NCBI GenBank assembly: GCA_964607025.1
Contig: CAZSIL010000003.1
Coordinates: 1 to 64,000, forward strand
Origin: SIG565 sp964607025
Lineage (GTDB): Bacteria; Bacillota; Clostridia; Oscillospirales; Acutalibacteraceae
Length of the DNA stretch: 64,000 nt
Direction: 5' to 3'
The stretch's first letter is position 1, and each line of letters begins with the position of its first letter. The translations under genes were made by a program, and so were the position numbers. Positions 41,697 to 50,865 of the stretch are shown here, piece after piece. The notes beneath the pieces are model-generated. The model ran no database searches, was not told the origin of the DNA, and saw nothing but the letters and a program-made list of their open reading frames with translations.

Positions 41697-42737
41697 ATGA
41701 ATTTTAAAAATTTTTCGGCTTTATGTTTAGTAATGTTAGCGGCACTCTATACGGGTGCCGACACTGTGTATAAATATATTGATTACCGCTTTCCCGCGCT
41801 TCGAGATGAAATAATCTCTGTACCGAATCTAATTGATACAGAACCGACAAAAGCGGAAATCATTTTACCCACCGAAGATAGCGAAAAACAAAAAAACGAG
41901 GAAGGAACTGAAGAAAAAGCCATAGAAACCGCCACTCCTCAAGCGGCGGTTGGTAAAATAACCGACCGATTCATATCTCCTTACGGAGCAGGCACCTCAT
42001 ATAACAAGGTGTATCTTAAAAATAATAGCGGTGCAAATGTTGATTTAAAAGCACTGTTAAAGCAAGATTTAAGTTTTAAAATACAAAAAAACTCTGAGCC
42101 GCAGGTGCTTATAATGCACACTCACACAACCGAAAGTTATATGACCGAGCAGCGCGATTACTATGTTGCCGATGATGTTGCAAGACGAACCGATATAAAC
42201 AAAAATATGGCATACATAGGCAATATTTTTGCCGAAAAACTAACGGCGGCGGGTATCGGTGTTATTCACGATAAAACACTGCACGACCATCCATCATACA
42301 CCGGCAGTTATAATCGCTCGGCCGAAACCGTTAAGAAACACCTGAAGAAAAACCCCAGTATAAAGATAGTAATTGACATCCACCGCGATGCCATTACATC
42401 TTCCGACAAAACCAAAAGTCGCCCGATAGTAGAAATTGACGGCCAAAGATTAGCGCAAGTGATGCTTGTTATGGGAAGCGAAACAGGTGGGATAACCAAC
42501 TTCCCTAACTGGAAGCAAAATTTATCACTTGCGGTTAAATATCAACAAACTATGGAGGTTATGTATCCGGGACTTGCAAGGGCTATCACGCTCAATAGCG
42601 CAAAATATAACCAAAATTTAACGGTTGGTTCAATACTGCTTGAAGTAGGCAGTGAGACCAACACGTATAAAGAAGCCGCCGCGGCGGCAGAAGCCGCGGC
42701 GACGGCGCTTGTAAGTTTACTGAATACGCAAAAATAA
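41697..42737 (+). CDS. spoIIP: Stage II sporulation protein P
   Basis: Membrane-anchored peptidoglycan amidase/endopeptidase of the engulfment (DMP) machinery, about 346 residues. It has an N-terminal membrane helix and a Glu/Lys-rich linker. The catalytic domain begins near residue 140 with VLIMHTHTTESY (zinc His), followed by DIHRDAI and ending LEVGSETNTYKEA. The ATG at 41697 is chosen, as GGTGG lies upstream. It is adjacent to gpr as in Bacillus. Confidence 0.94.
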   Translation: MNFKNFSALCLVMLAALYTGADTVYKYIDYRFPALRDEIISVPNLIDTEPTKAEIILPTEDSEKQKNEEGTEEKAIETATPQAAVGKITDRFISPYGAGTSYNKVYLKNNSGANVDLKALLKQDLSFKIQKNSEPQVLIMHTHTTESYMTEQRDYYVADDVARRTDINKNMAYIGNIFAEKLTAAGIGVIHDKTLHDHPSYTGSYNRSAETVKKHLKKNPSIKIVIDIHRDAITSSDKTKSRPIVEIDGQRLAQVMLVMGSETGGITNFPNWKQNLSLAVKYQQTMEVMYPGLARAITLNSAKYNQNLTVGSILLEVGSETNTYKEAAAAAEAAATALVSLLNTQK

Positions 42738-42934
42738 TGAATTCTAAAAGAATATTCTGGAGAACGGTTAAAATAAGCTCTATAATACTTTTTAATATTA
42801 TTCTTTTACTTTACGGAATTTGTGTTGCCTATAAAAACACGCGGTTTATCGCCTTCGGCGAATACTGTGAAATTATAGAAATCAACGATAATTCCATTAA
42901 ATTATTCGATTATGAAATTAAAACTGATACTTAA
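42737..42934 (+). CDS. Small membrane protein downstream of spoIIP
   Basis: Frame of 65 residues whose ATG sits within the spoIIP stop (TAATGA). It has one hydrophobic helix (ISSIILFNIILLLYGICVAY) and a short acidic tail. Tight overlap and base use argue it is translated by coupling. I recognise no family. Expression with spoIIP would place it in sporulation. Confidence 0.6.
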   Translation: MNSKRIFWRTVKISSIILFNIILLLYGICVAYKNTRFIAFGEYCEIIEINDNSIKLFDYEIKTDT

Positions 42935-42943
42935 TTTATAGCA

Positions 42944-44341
42944 TTATTTTGCAAATTCCTGCATTGCGCGATATGCCATATAAATATCGAATTTAGCCGT
43001 AGTCTCAAACGGCGCGTGCATAGAAAGTACGGGAACGCCAAGGTCAATAACGTCAATGCCTAAGTTTGCTATATACATAGCAACCGTACCGCCGCCGCCA
43101 ATATCAACTTTACCGAGTTCCCCCATTTGCCATACAACGTTTGCATTATCGAGCAACGCGCGTATCTCAGCAACGTATTCGGCACTCGCATCCGACGTGC
43201 CACTCTTTCCCCTGGCACCTGTATATTTCGTAATTACAACACCGTAATTAAGCAGCGATGCGTTTCTACGCTCAAATACATCCTGGAAAGTTGGGTCCAT
43301 TGCCGCATTAACGTCGGCAGATAAGCATTTTGAATTGCGAAGCGCTACTGTGGGGTCTACCTCCTGCATTTCAGCAATATCGAAAACCAAATACTTTAAA
43401 AATGCTGATTCAAGCCCCGTGTTACCCGCAGAGCCCGTTTCTTCCTTATCGGCAAGAACGGTTACAAGCGTGTGGCACGGTTTTTTTGTGTCTATTGCTG
43501 CCATAATGGCGGGATATGCACAAACGCGATCATCCTGACCATAAGCGCCTATCATTGAACGGTCAAGCCCTATATCGCATGATTTTACTGCGGGTACACA
43601 CTCAAGCTCTGCCGATAAGAAATCGCTTTCGTTAATACCATATTTTTCATTTAAAATCTTTAAGATATTAAGTTTTACAAGTTCACTGCCCTTGTCATCT
43701 TTGAAGGGGCGGCTACCGATAAGGACGTTTAGTTCCTCACCCTTGATACCTTCAGCCAACGTGCGTTTGCTCTGCTCGGCTGCTAAATGCGGCAACAAAT
43801 CGTTTACTACAAATTTGGGGTCGTTATCATCTTCACCGATATTAACGTTTATAACGGTACCGTCTTTCTTTACAAAAACTCCGTGAAGAGCAAGTGGCAC
43901 TGCAGTCCACTGGTATTTACGTATACCTCCGTAATAATGAGTTTTAAAGAGTGCTAAATCTATCTCTTCATAAATCGGATTGGGTTTTAAATCAAGACGT
44001 GGTGAATCTATATGCGCGGCGGTGATATGGACGCCTTTATCTGCCAATTCTTCACCTACACATACAAGTGCCAACGCTTTACCGCGGTTGTTTACAAAAT
44101 AGCGGTCACCCGCTTTGTATTTTTTGCCGCGTTCAAATTCCGAAAATCCCGCTGCCGTGGCTAATTTTATAGCCGCATCAACCGCTTCTCGTTCGGTTTT
44201 TGCTTCATCTAAAAATCTTTTATATCCCTTGCAAAATTCATCTGCGGCTAAAAGCACTGCATCATCACAAACTAAACATCCGTTTGTCTTTTTATTAAAT
44301 AACTGTTCTTTTAATTCTTCGCTTTTTATTTTATCAGCCAT
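42944..44341 (-). CDS. M18-family aminopeptidase
   Basis: Dinuclear zinc aminopeptidase of 465 residues. Zinc ligands and catalytic residues are visible in AAHIDSPRLDLKP, GQDDRVCAY, DKEETGS and SMHAPFE near the C-terminus. The family removes N-terminal acidic or neutral residues in the cytosol and forms large tetrahedral assemblies. It converges with the spoIIP operon and lies 12 bases downstream of coaE. Confidence 0.94.
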   Translation of the reverse strand: MADKIKSEELKEQLFNKKTNGCLVCDDAVLLAADEFCKGYKRFLDEAKTEREAVDAAIKLATAAGFSEFERGKKYKAGDRYFVNNRGKALALVCVGEELADKGVHITAAHIDSPRLDLKPNPIYEEIDLALFKTHYYGGIRKYQWTAVPLALHGVFVKKDGTVINVNIGEDDNDPKFVVNDLLPHLAAEQSKRTLAEGIKGEELNVLIGSRPFKDDKGSELVKLNILKILNEKYGINESDFLSAELECVPAVKSCDIGLDRSMIGAYGQDDRVCAYPAIMAAIDTKKPCHTLVTVLADKEETGSAGNTGLESAFLKYLVFDIAEMQEVDPTVALRNSKCLSADVNAAMDPTFQDVFERRNASLLNYGVVITKYTGARGKSGTSDASAEYVAEIRALLDNANVVWQMGELGKVDIGGGGTVAMYIANLGIDVIDLGVPVLSMHAPFETTAKFDIYMAYRAMQEFAK

Positions 44342-44353
44342 AACTTTGCCTCC

Positions 44354-44932
44354 CTACAAAATATCTTTTAACATTTTTTCAAAATTATTTATGAATTCCG
44401 CTTTATCGCCATTGTTGGTTATTACAAAATCGCAATTATCAAAATAAAATTCATCGGGTTTGCCCGCATTTATTCGACTTGTTGCCTGTAGCTCTGTTAA
44501 ATTGTCTCTTTTAATTATTCTTTTAAAACGGACATCCTTGTCCGCTATAACACCGACCGTTTTATTACATAAACTATCAGCGCCGCTTTCAAATAACGTC
44601 GGCGCATCAAGTAAGATATATTCTTTGCCGCTACTATCTATTAGTGCATTTATTTGAGTCACGATAAAAGGTAAAACCGTTTTATTTAACAACTCGGTTT
44701 TAGCTTTGTTTTCAAATGCGGCGGCGGCTAATTTTTTTCGGTTCAGGTTACCATTTTCAATTATATCTTTGCCAAATGCCAAAGTGAGCGCACTTTTAAC
44801 CTTATCAGTTTCTAAAACGCGGTGCGCAACTTTATCACAATCGATAACATAAAAGCCAAGCTCGTCGGCTTTACTTGCGGCATCACTCTTACCTGCGCCC
44901 GTTTGCCCTGTAAGTCCTAAAATAAATCTCAT
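44354..44932 (-). CDS. coaE: Dephospho-CoA kinase
   Basis: Last enzyme of coenzyme A synthesis, 192 residues. The P-loop GLTGQTGAGKS is at the N-terminus, followed by DCDKVAHRVLE, the DAPTLFESG segment and the lid helix RFKRIIKRDNLTE. Its start overlaps the stop of the Sua5-type gene by four bases, so the two are translationally coupled. Confidence 0.95.
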   Translation of the reverse strand: MRFILGLTGQTGAGKSDAASKADELGFYVIDCDKVAHRVLETDKVKSALTLAFGKDIIENGNLNRKKLAAAAFENKAKTELLNKTVLPFIVTQINALIDSSGKEYILLDAPTLFESGADSLCNKTVGVIADKDVRFKRIIKRDNLTELQATSRINAGKPDEFYFDNCDFVITNNGDKAEFINNFEKMLKDIL

Positions 44933-45948
44933 AATTCTATCACCCGAAAAGCCGCGGCACGAATAAGTCGGTTATAAACAGCTAATCCCACACCGCTTTT
45001 TGATGGTGCGTGTATGTAGGCGTTTTTATAACCTTTTTTATCGATTTCGCGTAATACTTTAAATAGGTTTTGCGCTAATGTAATCTCATTTTTTCTGCTA
45101 CCGTACGTAATATACGGAATTTTAATACCTGTATCTTCGCAAAAGCACACCGCAACCGAATCGGTTTTGTCATTTACAAAACTGGCAAATTCATCAGCGT
45201 CGCCATCCACTAAATATACTGTAGCGGTAGGCGCATAATGCTTGTACTTCATACCGGGACTAGCGACAGTTTCACCCGTTTTAAGTTCATTTAAAACGGC
45301 ATTATCTATCTCGACATTTCCGATCACTTCGGCAATCTGTTCGGCGGTTACGGCGCCGGGACGTAAAATTCTCGGTGTATCACCCATAAGTGATATAACG
45401 GTAGATTCAACCCCAACAGTACAGTCGTGTGCATCAATAATGGCATCTATCTTCCCGTTTAAATCATCTATTACGTGCTGGGCGGTCGTGGGGCTGGGAC
45501 GCCCCGAAGTATTGGCTGACGGCGCAGCAAGTGGTAAATTTGATGCCGAAATTATAGCCCTTGCTATTTTATCCGACGGCATTCGCACAGCCACCGTATC
45601 AAGTCCGCGGCTCACACTCTCGCTTATTTTATCCGATTTTTTTAGTACCATAGTTAACGGTCCCGGCCAAAATTTCTCAGCCAAAGTATAAGCAATATTC
45701 GGTATTCGGACCGCTACTGCATCAAGCATTTCCAAACTGGAGATATGAACTATAAGCGGATTATCCTGTGGTCTGCCTTTTGCGGCAAACACCTTTGATA
45801 TTGCGGTATCACTTAAAGCACTGGCGGCAAGTCCGTACACGGTTTCGGTAGGTATAGCAACTATTCCGCCGTTTTTTAGTATATTTGCGGCGGTGTTAAT
45901 CTCACCTGCGCACTCGCTGCCGCTGATTTTAATTATTTTCGTTTCCAT
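44929..45948 (-). CDS. L-threonylcarbamoyladenylate synthase (Sua5 type)
   Basis: Protein of 339 residues that makes the TC-AMP used for t6A37 tRNA modification. The YrdC domain (GGIVAIPTETVYGLAASA; KGRPQDNPLIVHI; APSANTSGRPSPT) covers about 1-205. A C-terminal Sua5 domain follows, linked by a segment containing SPGMKYKHYAP. This is the Bacillus YwlC layout. It overlaps prfA by one base in the order prfA-Sua5-coaE. Confidence 0.94.
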   Translation of the reverse strand: METKIIKISGSECAGEINTAANILKNGGIVAIPTETVYGLAASALSDTAISKVFAAKGRPQDNPLIVHISSLEMLDAVAVRIPNIAYTLAEKFWPGPLTMVLKKSDKISESVSRGLDTVAVRMPSDKIARAIISASNLPLAAPSANTSGRPSPTTAQHVIDDLNGKIDAIIDAHDCTVGVESTVISLMGDTPRILRPGAVTAEQIAEVIGNVEIDNAVLNELKTGETVASPGMKYKHYAPTATVYLVDGDADEFASFVNDKTDSVAVCFCEDTGIKIPYITYGSRKNEITLAQNLFKVLREIDKKGYKNAYIHAPSKSGVGLAVYNRLIRAAAFRVIEL

Positions 45949-47024
45949 TAGTTTTCTTCGTCCGCTTTTAGCATTTCGGCACGGTAATGGGTTATGAGTG
46001 ACTCAACAATTTCATCCATATCACCGTTTAAAATTTGCTCAATTTTGTAGAGCGTCAAGCCGATTCGGTGGTCGGTAACGCGACCCTGCGGATAGTTATA
46101 GGTCCTGATTCGCTCACTTCTGTCGCCCGTACCCACCTGTTGCTTACGGTCGGATGCAATAGCGTCATTTTGCTCTTGCATCATCATTTCATACAGGCGC
46201 GAACGCAAAACCTTCATCGCCTTATCCTTGTTTTTATACTGACTGCGCTCATCCTGGCACTCAACCACAAGGCCTGTCGGTAAATGGGTAATACGGATAG
46301 CCGATTCGGTTTTATTAACGTGCTGACCGCCAGCACCACCCGCGCGGTAGGTATCAATCTGCAAATCTGCGGGATTAATTTCAATTTCAACTTCCTCGGC
46401 TTCAGGAAGCACCGCTACGGTTACGGTGGAAGTATGAATTCTGCCCTGAGTTTCGGTTTCGGGCACGCGCTGTACGCGGTGAACGCCGCTTTCGTATTTA
46501 AGGCGGGAATAAGCCCCTTCTCCTTCTATCATAAAGCTGACTTCTTTATATCCGCCAAGCTCGGTTTCGTTAGCGCTTATAATCTCGGTTTTCCAACGAC
46601 GCGACTCGGCATACATTGAGTACATGCGCATAAGCACACCCGCAAAAAGCGCCGCTTCTTCGCCACCAGCACCGCCGCGGATTTCAACGATAACGTTTTT
46701 ATCATCATTAGGGTCACGCGGCAAAAGTAAAATTTTAAGTTCTTCCGAGGTTGACTCTATTTTAAGTTTGGCTTCTGCTAACTCTTCTTCAACAAGTTCT
46801 TTGAAATCCTTATCAAGTCCACCCGCTTCAAGCAGTTCTTTCGCCTCCGCCTCACTGTTTTTAGCGGTAACATACTCACGGTATTTTTCAACTATGGGTG
46901 TTAACTGTTTGTGCTCCTTCATAAGTTTTTTAAACAACTCATTATCTGATACGGTTTCGGGCTTTGTCAAATCTAAACTGATTTCCTCAAAACGCTCTTC
47001 AACCGATTTTAATTTATCAAACAT
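45948..47024 (-). CDS. prfA: Peptide chain release factor 1
   Basis: RF1 of 358 residues, reading UAA and UAG. The catalytic GGQ is in RAGGAGGQHVNKTESAIR. The HRVQRVPETETQGRIHTSTVTVAVLPE segment separates it from RF2. Its ATG overlaps the stop of the DUF951 gene. Confidence 0.97.
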   Translation of the reverse strand: MFDKLKSVEERFEEISLDLTKPETVSDNELFKKLMKEHKQLTPIVEKYREYVTAKNSEAEAKELLEAGGLDKDFKELVEEELAEAKLKIESTSEELKILLLPRDPNDDKNVIVEIRGGAGGEEAALFAGVLMRMYSMYAESRRWKTEIISANETELGGYKEVSFMIEGEGAYSRLKYESGVHRVQRVPETETQGRIHTSTVTVAVLPEAEEVEIEINPADLQIDTYRAGGAGGQHVNKTESAIRITHLPTGLVVECQDERSQYKNKDKAMKVLRSRLYEMMMQEQNDAIASDRKQQVGTGDRSERIRTYNYPQGRVTDHRIGLTLYKIEQILNGDMDEIVESLITHYRAEMLKADEEN

Positions 47025-47212
47025 TAATTTTCTTCCTCTCTCTCAATCTGCTTTATGCCCTTTTCACATTTAACGCGCGTTAACATTATCTCACGAGAAC
47101 AACCCATGCATTTGATTTTAAAATCCGCGCCGATTCTTGTCACTTGAAATCGGTTTGCTCCGCAAGGATGTGTTTTTTTCATAACCAAAATATCGCCTAC
47201 TCTCACGTCCAT
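47024..47212 (-). CDS. DUF951 small protein
   Basis: Protein of 62 residues, a conserved Firmicutes family. Motifs are KKTHPCGANRFQV and IKCMGCSREIMLTR, with three Cys suggesting a small metal or RNA-binding fold. The ATG at 47212 is chosen, since GGAGAG lies upstream and a TTG five codons earlier overlaps it. First gene of DUF951-prfA-Sua5-coaE. Function unknown. Confidence 0.85.
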   Translation of the reverse strand: MDVRVGDILVMKKTHPCGANRFQVTRIGADFKIKCMGCSREIMLTRVKCEKGIKQIEREEEN

Positions 47213-47339
47213 AAGCAAACTCTCCAATTCATATATTTATATTATTATACTCTAAATTAGTATTAAAGGCAATATTTTCTTGATAAAGATACGGTTTAAT
47301 GTTAAAATAAAAGTACAATTAATTTATGGGGTGTTAATT

Positions 47340-48476
47340 TTGTCGGAAAAATTACGTATTTTACATACCGCCGACCTTCATTTAGGTGCTTCGGTTTCGG
47401 GAATTGGTGCTATCGGTAACACACGAAAAGCCGAGTTTAACATAACGGCTGAAAATATATTTAAAATTTGCCGTGCAAACAGAATTGATTTATTGCTTAT
47501 TGCGGGTGACGTTTTTGAAAACAACTCAGTGGATGACGGCTGCGTTTCCGCCTTTTTGTCATTATGTGAAAACACACCCGATACTTGTATTTTTATAGCT
47601 GCCGGCAACCACGACCCACTGACTGCCGACTCCCCATTTTTAAAATACAATTTACCAAGCAATCTAACGCTTCTGGGTGATAAGGATGAATGTATAACGC
47701 TTAAAGAGAAAAACGTAAGAATATACGGAAAATCCTTTAGCAGTGTTTATATGGCAGGGTCTGACCGTTTCAGTATTGTGCCCGACGACGATGATTTTAT
47801 TAATATTATGGTACTTCACGGGGATATAACTTCTGACAAATCAAGCGTCTACAACCCTATCTCCCAGGATTTTTTGGAAAGCAGCAAAATGGACTACGTA
47901 GCACTCGGCCACGTACACGAATTTTCGGGCATAAAAAGGACGGGAAATACCTATTATGCCTACCCCGGCACCCCTGAGCCGCACGGTTTTGATGAACTGG
48001 GAAACAAAGGCGTTATTTGCGGAGAAATCGGTAAGAATTACTGTAATTTAACCTTTGTTAAAACAGCAAAACGTACCTACCGCTATGAAAAAATAGATAT
48101 AAGTGCCGCTAAAAACAATTTGGAAATTACCGAAATTATCACAGATGAGTTAAATAAAAAATATACAGAAAAATACACCGAAAACCTTTATAAAATTGAG
48201 CTTAAAGGTCAGGTGGACGAGCATCTTAAAATTAACTGCGCCGAAATCACGAGTCGTTTGTGTGAAAAAGTATTCTTTGCAAAGGTTAAAGATAAAACCG
48301 AAATTAAGGTGGATTTGTCCCTTTTAGCAAAAGAAAACACCTTGCGCGGAAAATTCGTTAAAATAATGCTTGAGAAATCTGCAGCCCAGCCCGAAAAATC
48401 CGAACAAATAAAGCGAGCGTTAAATATCGGGCTTAAAGCGTTTAATTCGGAGGTGAAATTCAGTGAAAATAGATGA
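47340..48476 (+). CDS. SbcD/YhaO-like metallophosphoesterase
   Basis: Nuclease-type calcineurin phosphoesterase of about 378 residues. Metal motifs appear in order: ILHTADLHLG, IAGDVFEN, AAGNHDP, VLHGDI and GHVHEF. The C-terminal region (about 280-378) is a capping or partner-binding domain. A TTG at 47340 with GGGGTG upstream is the likely start; an upstream in-frame ATG lacks a ribosome site. It overlaps the ATPase gene that follows, and the pair resembles Mre11-Rad50/YhaO-YhaN DNA-repair complexes. Confidence 0.87.
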   Translation: MSEKLRILHTADLHLGASVSGIGAIGNTRKAEFNITAENIFKICRANRIDLLLIAGDVFENNSVDDGCVSAFLSLCENTPDTCIFIAAGNHDPLTADSPFLKYNLPSNLTLLGDKDECITLKEKNVRIYGKSFSSVYMAGSDRFSIVPDDDDFINIMVLHGDITSDKSSVYNPISQDFLESSKMDYVALGHVHEFSGIKRTGNTYYAYPGTPEPHGFDELGNKGVICGEIGKNYCNLTFVKTAKRTYRYEKIDISAAKNNLEITEIITDELNKKYTEKYTENLYKIELKGQVDEHLKINCAEITSRLCEKVFFAKVKDKTEIKVDLSLLAKENTLRGKFVKIMLEKSAAQPEKSEQIKRALNIGLKAFNSEVKFSENR

Positions 48477-50805
48477 GATACACATTTACGGATTCGGTAA
48501 ATTCAAGGATTATAAGCTGAGTTTTGCGGATGATTTCAACTTGATATATGGCGAAAATGAAAACGGCAAAACAACCATTGCCGAGTTTATAAAAATGATG
48601 TTTTACGGCTCAAGACCGCGCATTACCGACATTTTTAAAAATCCGCGCACGAAATATCGCCCACTTGACGGAACCGCAATGGCAGGAAGTATTACCTTTT
48701 TACACGAGGGCACACGATACCGCCTTGAGCGTGAATTCCGAAACAGTAACGCCACCGATAAAATCACCCTTTATAATCTCGATTTAGGTAATACCGCCGC
48801 GTTATCGGGAAAAGATGATATCGGCGCTAAATTTTTCGGGCTTAATTTCGGTGCTTTTGAAAAAAGCGTGTTTGTCGATAACTCGGTTTCTTTTTCAAAT
48901 GATTCCGAAGCTGATGGCGATATAAATTCCCGCCTTTCAAATATGAGCAACACAGGGGATGAAGATATATCCTATGAAACTGTGGTAAAACGCATAACGG
49001 CAGCTATGGAAGAAATCAAAACAAAAACAGGCCGCGGCGGTACGCTTATAAAATTAGATGCAGCATTAAATGCGCTCGATGAAGAAACCGCAATACAAAA
49101 AAACCGCGCTATAAAGCGTGATGAATTAGAATCCGTTATTGAAGAAAAATCCTTAGTTTGCGATAAATTAGCAAAAGAAAAGCACGCCTGCTTTGAAAAA
49201 CTTAAAGCGGCGGAAAAGCTTGAAATCAAAACAAAACTCGAAGAATTTATAAATGTTGCAACCGATTATGAAAAAATCGAAAGCTCCATAACTCTTCCTA
49301 ACGGTAAAGTTGCCGATAAACAGTTCTGCGACAACCTAACCGAAATAATCAAAAAGGCCGAAAAGGCATCCGAAAAGTGTGATGCTCTATCAATAGAAAT
49401 CGACCGTATAACCAATGATGTTGCGGTTTTAGAACAGGCGGCGGCATCAAACGAGAGTGCCGACACGTTAAAAGCAAAGCTTAACGAAATTAATGACGGC
49501 ACAATATCACTCGAACACAAGAAAGATGCGCTTGAACTCGATATTATGCGCCAAAAAGAAAAAATCGCCGGTGCTAAATCTACGCTTAATTTACCGCTCG
49601 TTATTATCGGTGCTATCATTTTAGCAATATCAGTCGTCGGTGGAATTTTGGTATCACCTTATATTTTTGTAGGCGCGGCTCTCGGTATAATTTTAATGAT
49701 TCTATCCTTCATTTTAAAACGTAAGCCCAACACAAATCACTACCAAAGCGAGTTGGCATTACTTAAAAAAGAACTTGAAAATACCGAAAGCGAAATTAAT
49801 ACAGCAAAACAAAAAGCGCAAGAATTTAACCTTCAAATCACCCAGCTGACAGTTAAAGCGGCAACAGATGAATCTCTTATAAATGAGAAAAAAACACAAA
49901 TTATTGAGCGACGCACTGCGCTACTCGAATCACAAAACGAATCGGCAAATATATTAAAACAAATGCTCGAAACGGCATCACTGTTGCGCAGCGTACCTGA
50001 TATTAACGGTGCTAAAATACTTGTTCGCGAAACAAGAGAAAAACTCGAAGAATTAGGGCGACTGCAAATCGCGGCAGAATATGCAGCAAAGGGTACAAAT
50101 TGTAAAAATTTAGCCGATGCTAAAGCTAAATTAGCAACTATATCAGATACCGAGAACGGTCATTTTGCACCGCTTGATGAAATACGCGATGAGTTAAAAC
50201 AAATCACCGAAGAACATGCCACCGCCTTACGCGAACTCGCATCCTTAAAGGCAGAAGCTAGGGCATCGTTTTCAGGGCTTCGCGTTCCTGCCGAGCTCGA
50301 AAAGGAAAAACGTGAATTGTGTGAGCAAAAAAATGAACAAAGCGATTACTACGATGACCTATCCTTAGCACTTGAGGGTTTAACTACAGCATTCGTAGAA
50401 ATCCGCCGAAGTTTTAGCGGTGTGCTTGAAAAAAGAGCGCTCGAGTTATTATCGGGTATTACAAACGGCAAATACAATGAAATCAACGTATCAAAAAGCT
50501 TTGACATAACAGTAGCCGACCGCGATAGTTTCGGTTCGCACGGACTCGAATATTTAAGCAAGGGCGCTATGCATCAAGCATACTTTTCCTTACGCTTAGC
50601 CCTTAGTGAACTGATGGGCAAGGATGTAGGCGGTCTCCCCATAATTTTAGATGACGCTTTTTCGCAGTATGACGATAAACGCCTTCTAAAAGCACTTGAA
50701 TTTATAAAACAGTATTCCGAAACTGCGCAAGTAATATTTTTCACCTGTCATAATGACTGTAAGCGCATAGCAGAAAACATAGGTGCACAAGTTATTAATT
50801 TATAG
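48463..50805 (+). CDS. YhaN/SbcC-like AAA ATPase with central hydrophobic hairpin
   Basis: SMC/Rad50-like protein of 780 residues. Walker A (YGENENGKTTIAEF) is at the N-terminus and Walker B (LPIILDDAFSQYDDKR) at the C-terminus, joined by two coiled-coil arms. In place of a zinc-hook CxxC the middle (about residues 377-420) has two hydrophobic stretches (PLVIIGAIILAISVVGGILV; IFVGAALGIILMILSFIL) then KRK. That suggests membrane attachment at the hook position. It starts with GTG inside the nuclease gene, with GGAGGTG upstream. Likely partner of that nuclease in DNA end processing; inference. Confidence 0.85.
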   Translation: MKIDEIHIYGFGKFKDYKLSFADDFNLIYGENENGKTTIAEFIKMMFYGSRPRITDIFKNPRTKYRPLDGTAMAGSITFLHEGTRYRLEREFRNSNATDKITLYNLDLGNTAALSGKDDIGAKFFGLNFGAFEKSVFVDNSVSFSNDSEADGDINSRLSNMSNTGDEDISYETVVKRITAAMEEIKTKTGRGGTLIKLDAALNALDEETAIQKNRAIKRDELESVIEEKSLVCDKLAKEKHACFEKLKAAEKLEIKTKLEEFINVATDYEKIESSITLPNGKVADKQFCDNLTEIIKKAEKASEKCDALSIEIDRITNDVAVLEQAAASNESADTLKAKLNEINDGTISLEHKKDALELDIMRQKEKIAGAKSTLNLPLVIIGAIILAISVVGGILVSPYIFVGAALGIILMILSFILKRKPNTNHYQSELALLKKELENTESEINTAKQKAQEFNLQITQLTVKAATDESLINEKKTQIIERRTALLESQNESANILKQMLETASLLRSVPDINGAKILVRETREKLEELGRLQIAAEYAAKGTNCKNLADAKAKLATISDTENGHFAPLDEIRDELKQITEEHATALRELASLKAEARASFSGLRVPAELEKEKRELCEQKNEQSDYYDDLSLALEGLTTAFVEIRRSFSGVLEKRALELLSGITNGKYNEINVSKSFDITVADRDSFGSHGLEYLSKGAMHQAYFSLRLALSELMGKDVGGLPIILDDAFSQYDDKRLLKALEFIKQYSETAQVIFFTCHNDCKRIAENIGAQVINL

Positions 50806-50810
50806 CAAAA

Positions 50811-50846
50811 AACAACCCTGATAGATAATAATCTATCAGGGTTGTT
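50811..50846. terminator. Bidirectional terminator between YhaN-like gene and proS
   Basis: A 16-base perfect stem, AACAACCCTGATAGAT (50811-50826) with ATCTATCAGGGTTGTT (50831-50846), is bounded by A on the left and T on the right. Confidence 0.9.
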
Positions 50847-50865
50847 TAATTTTGTATTGCTAATA

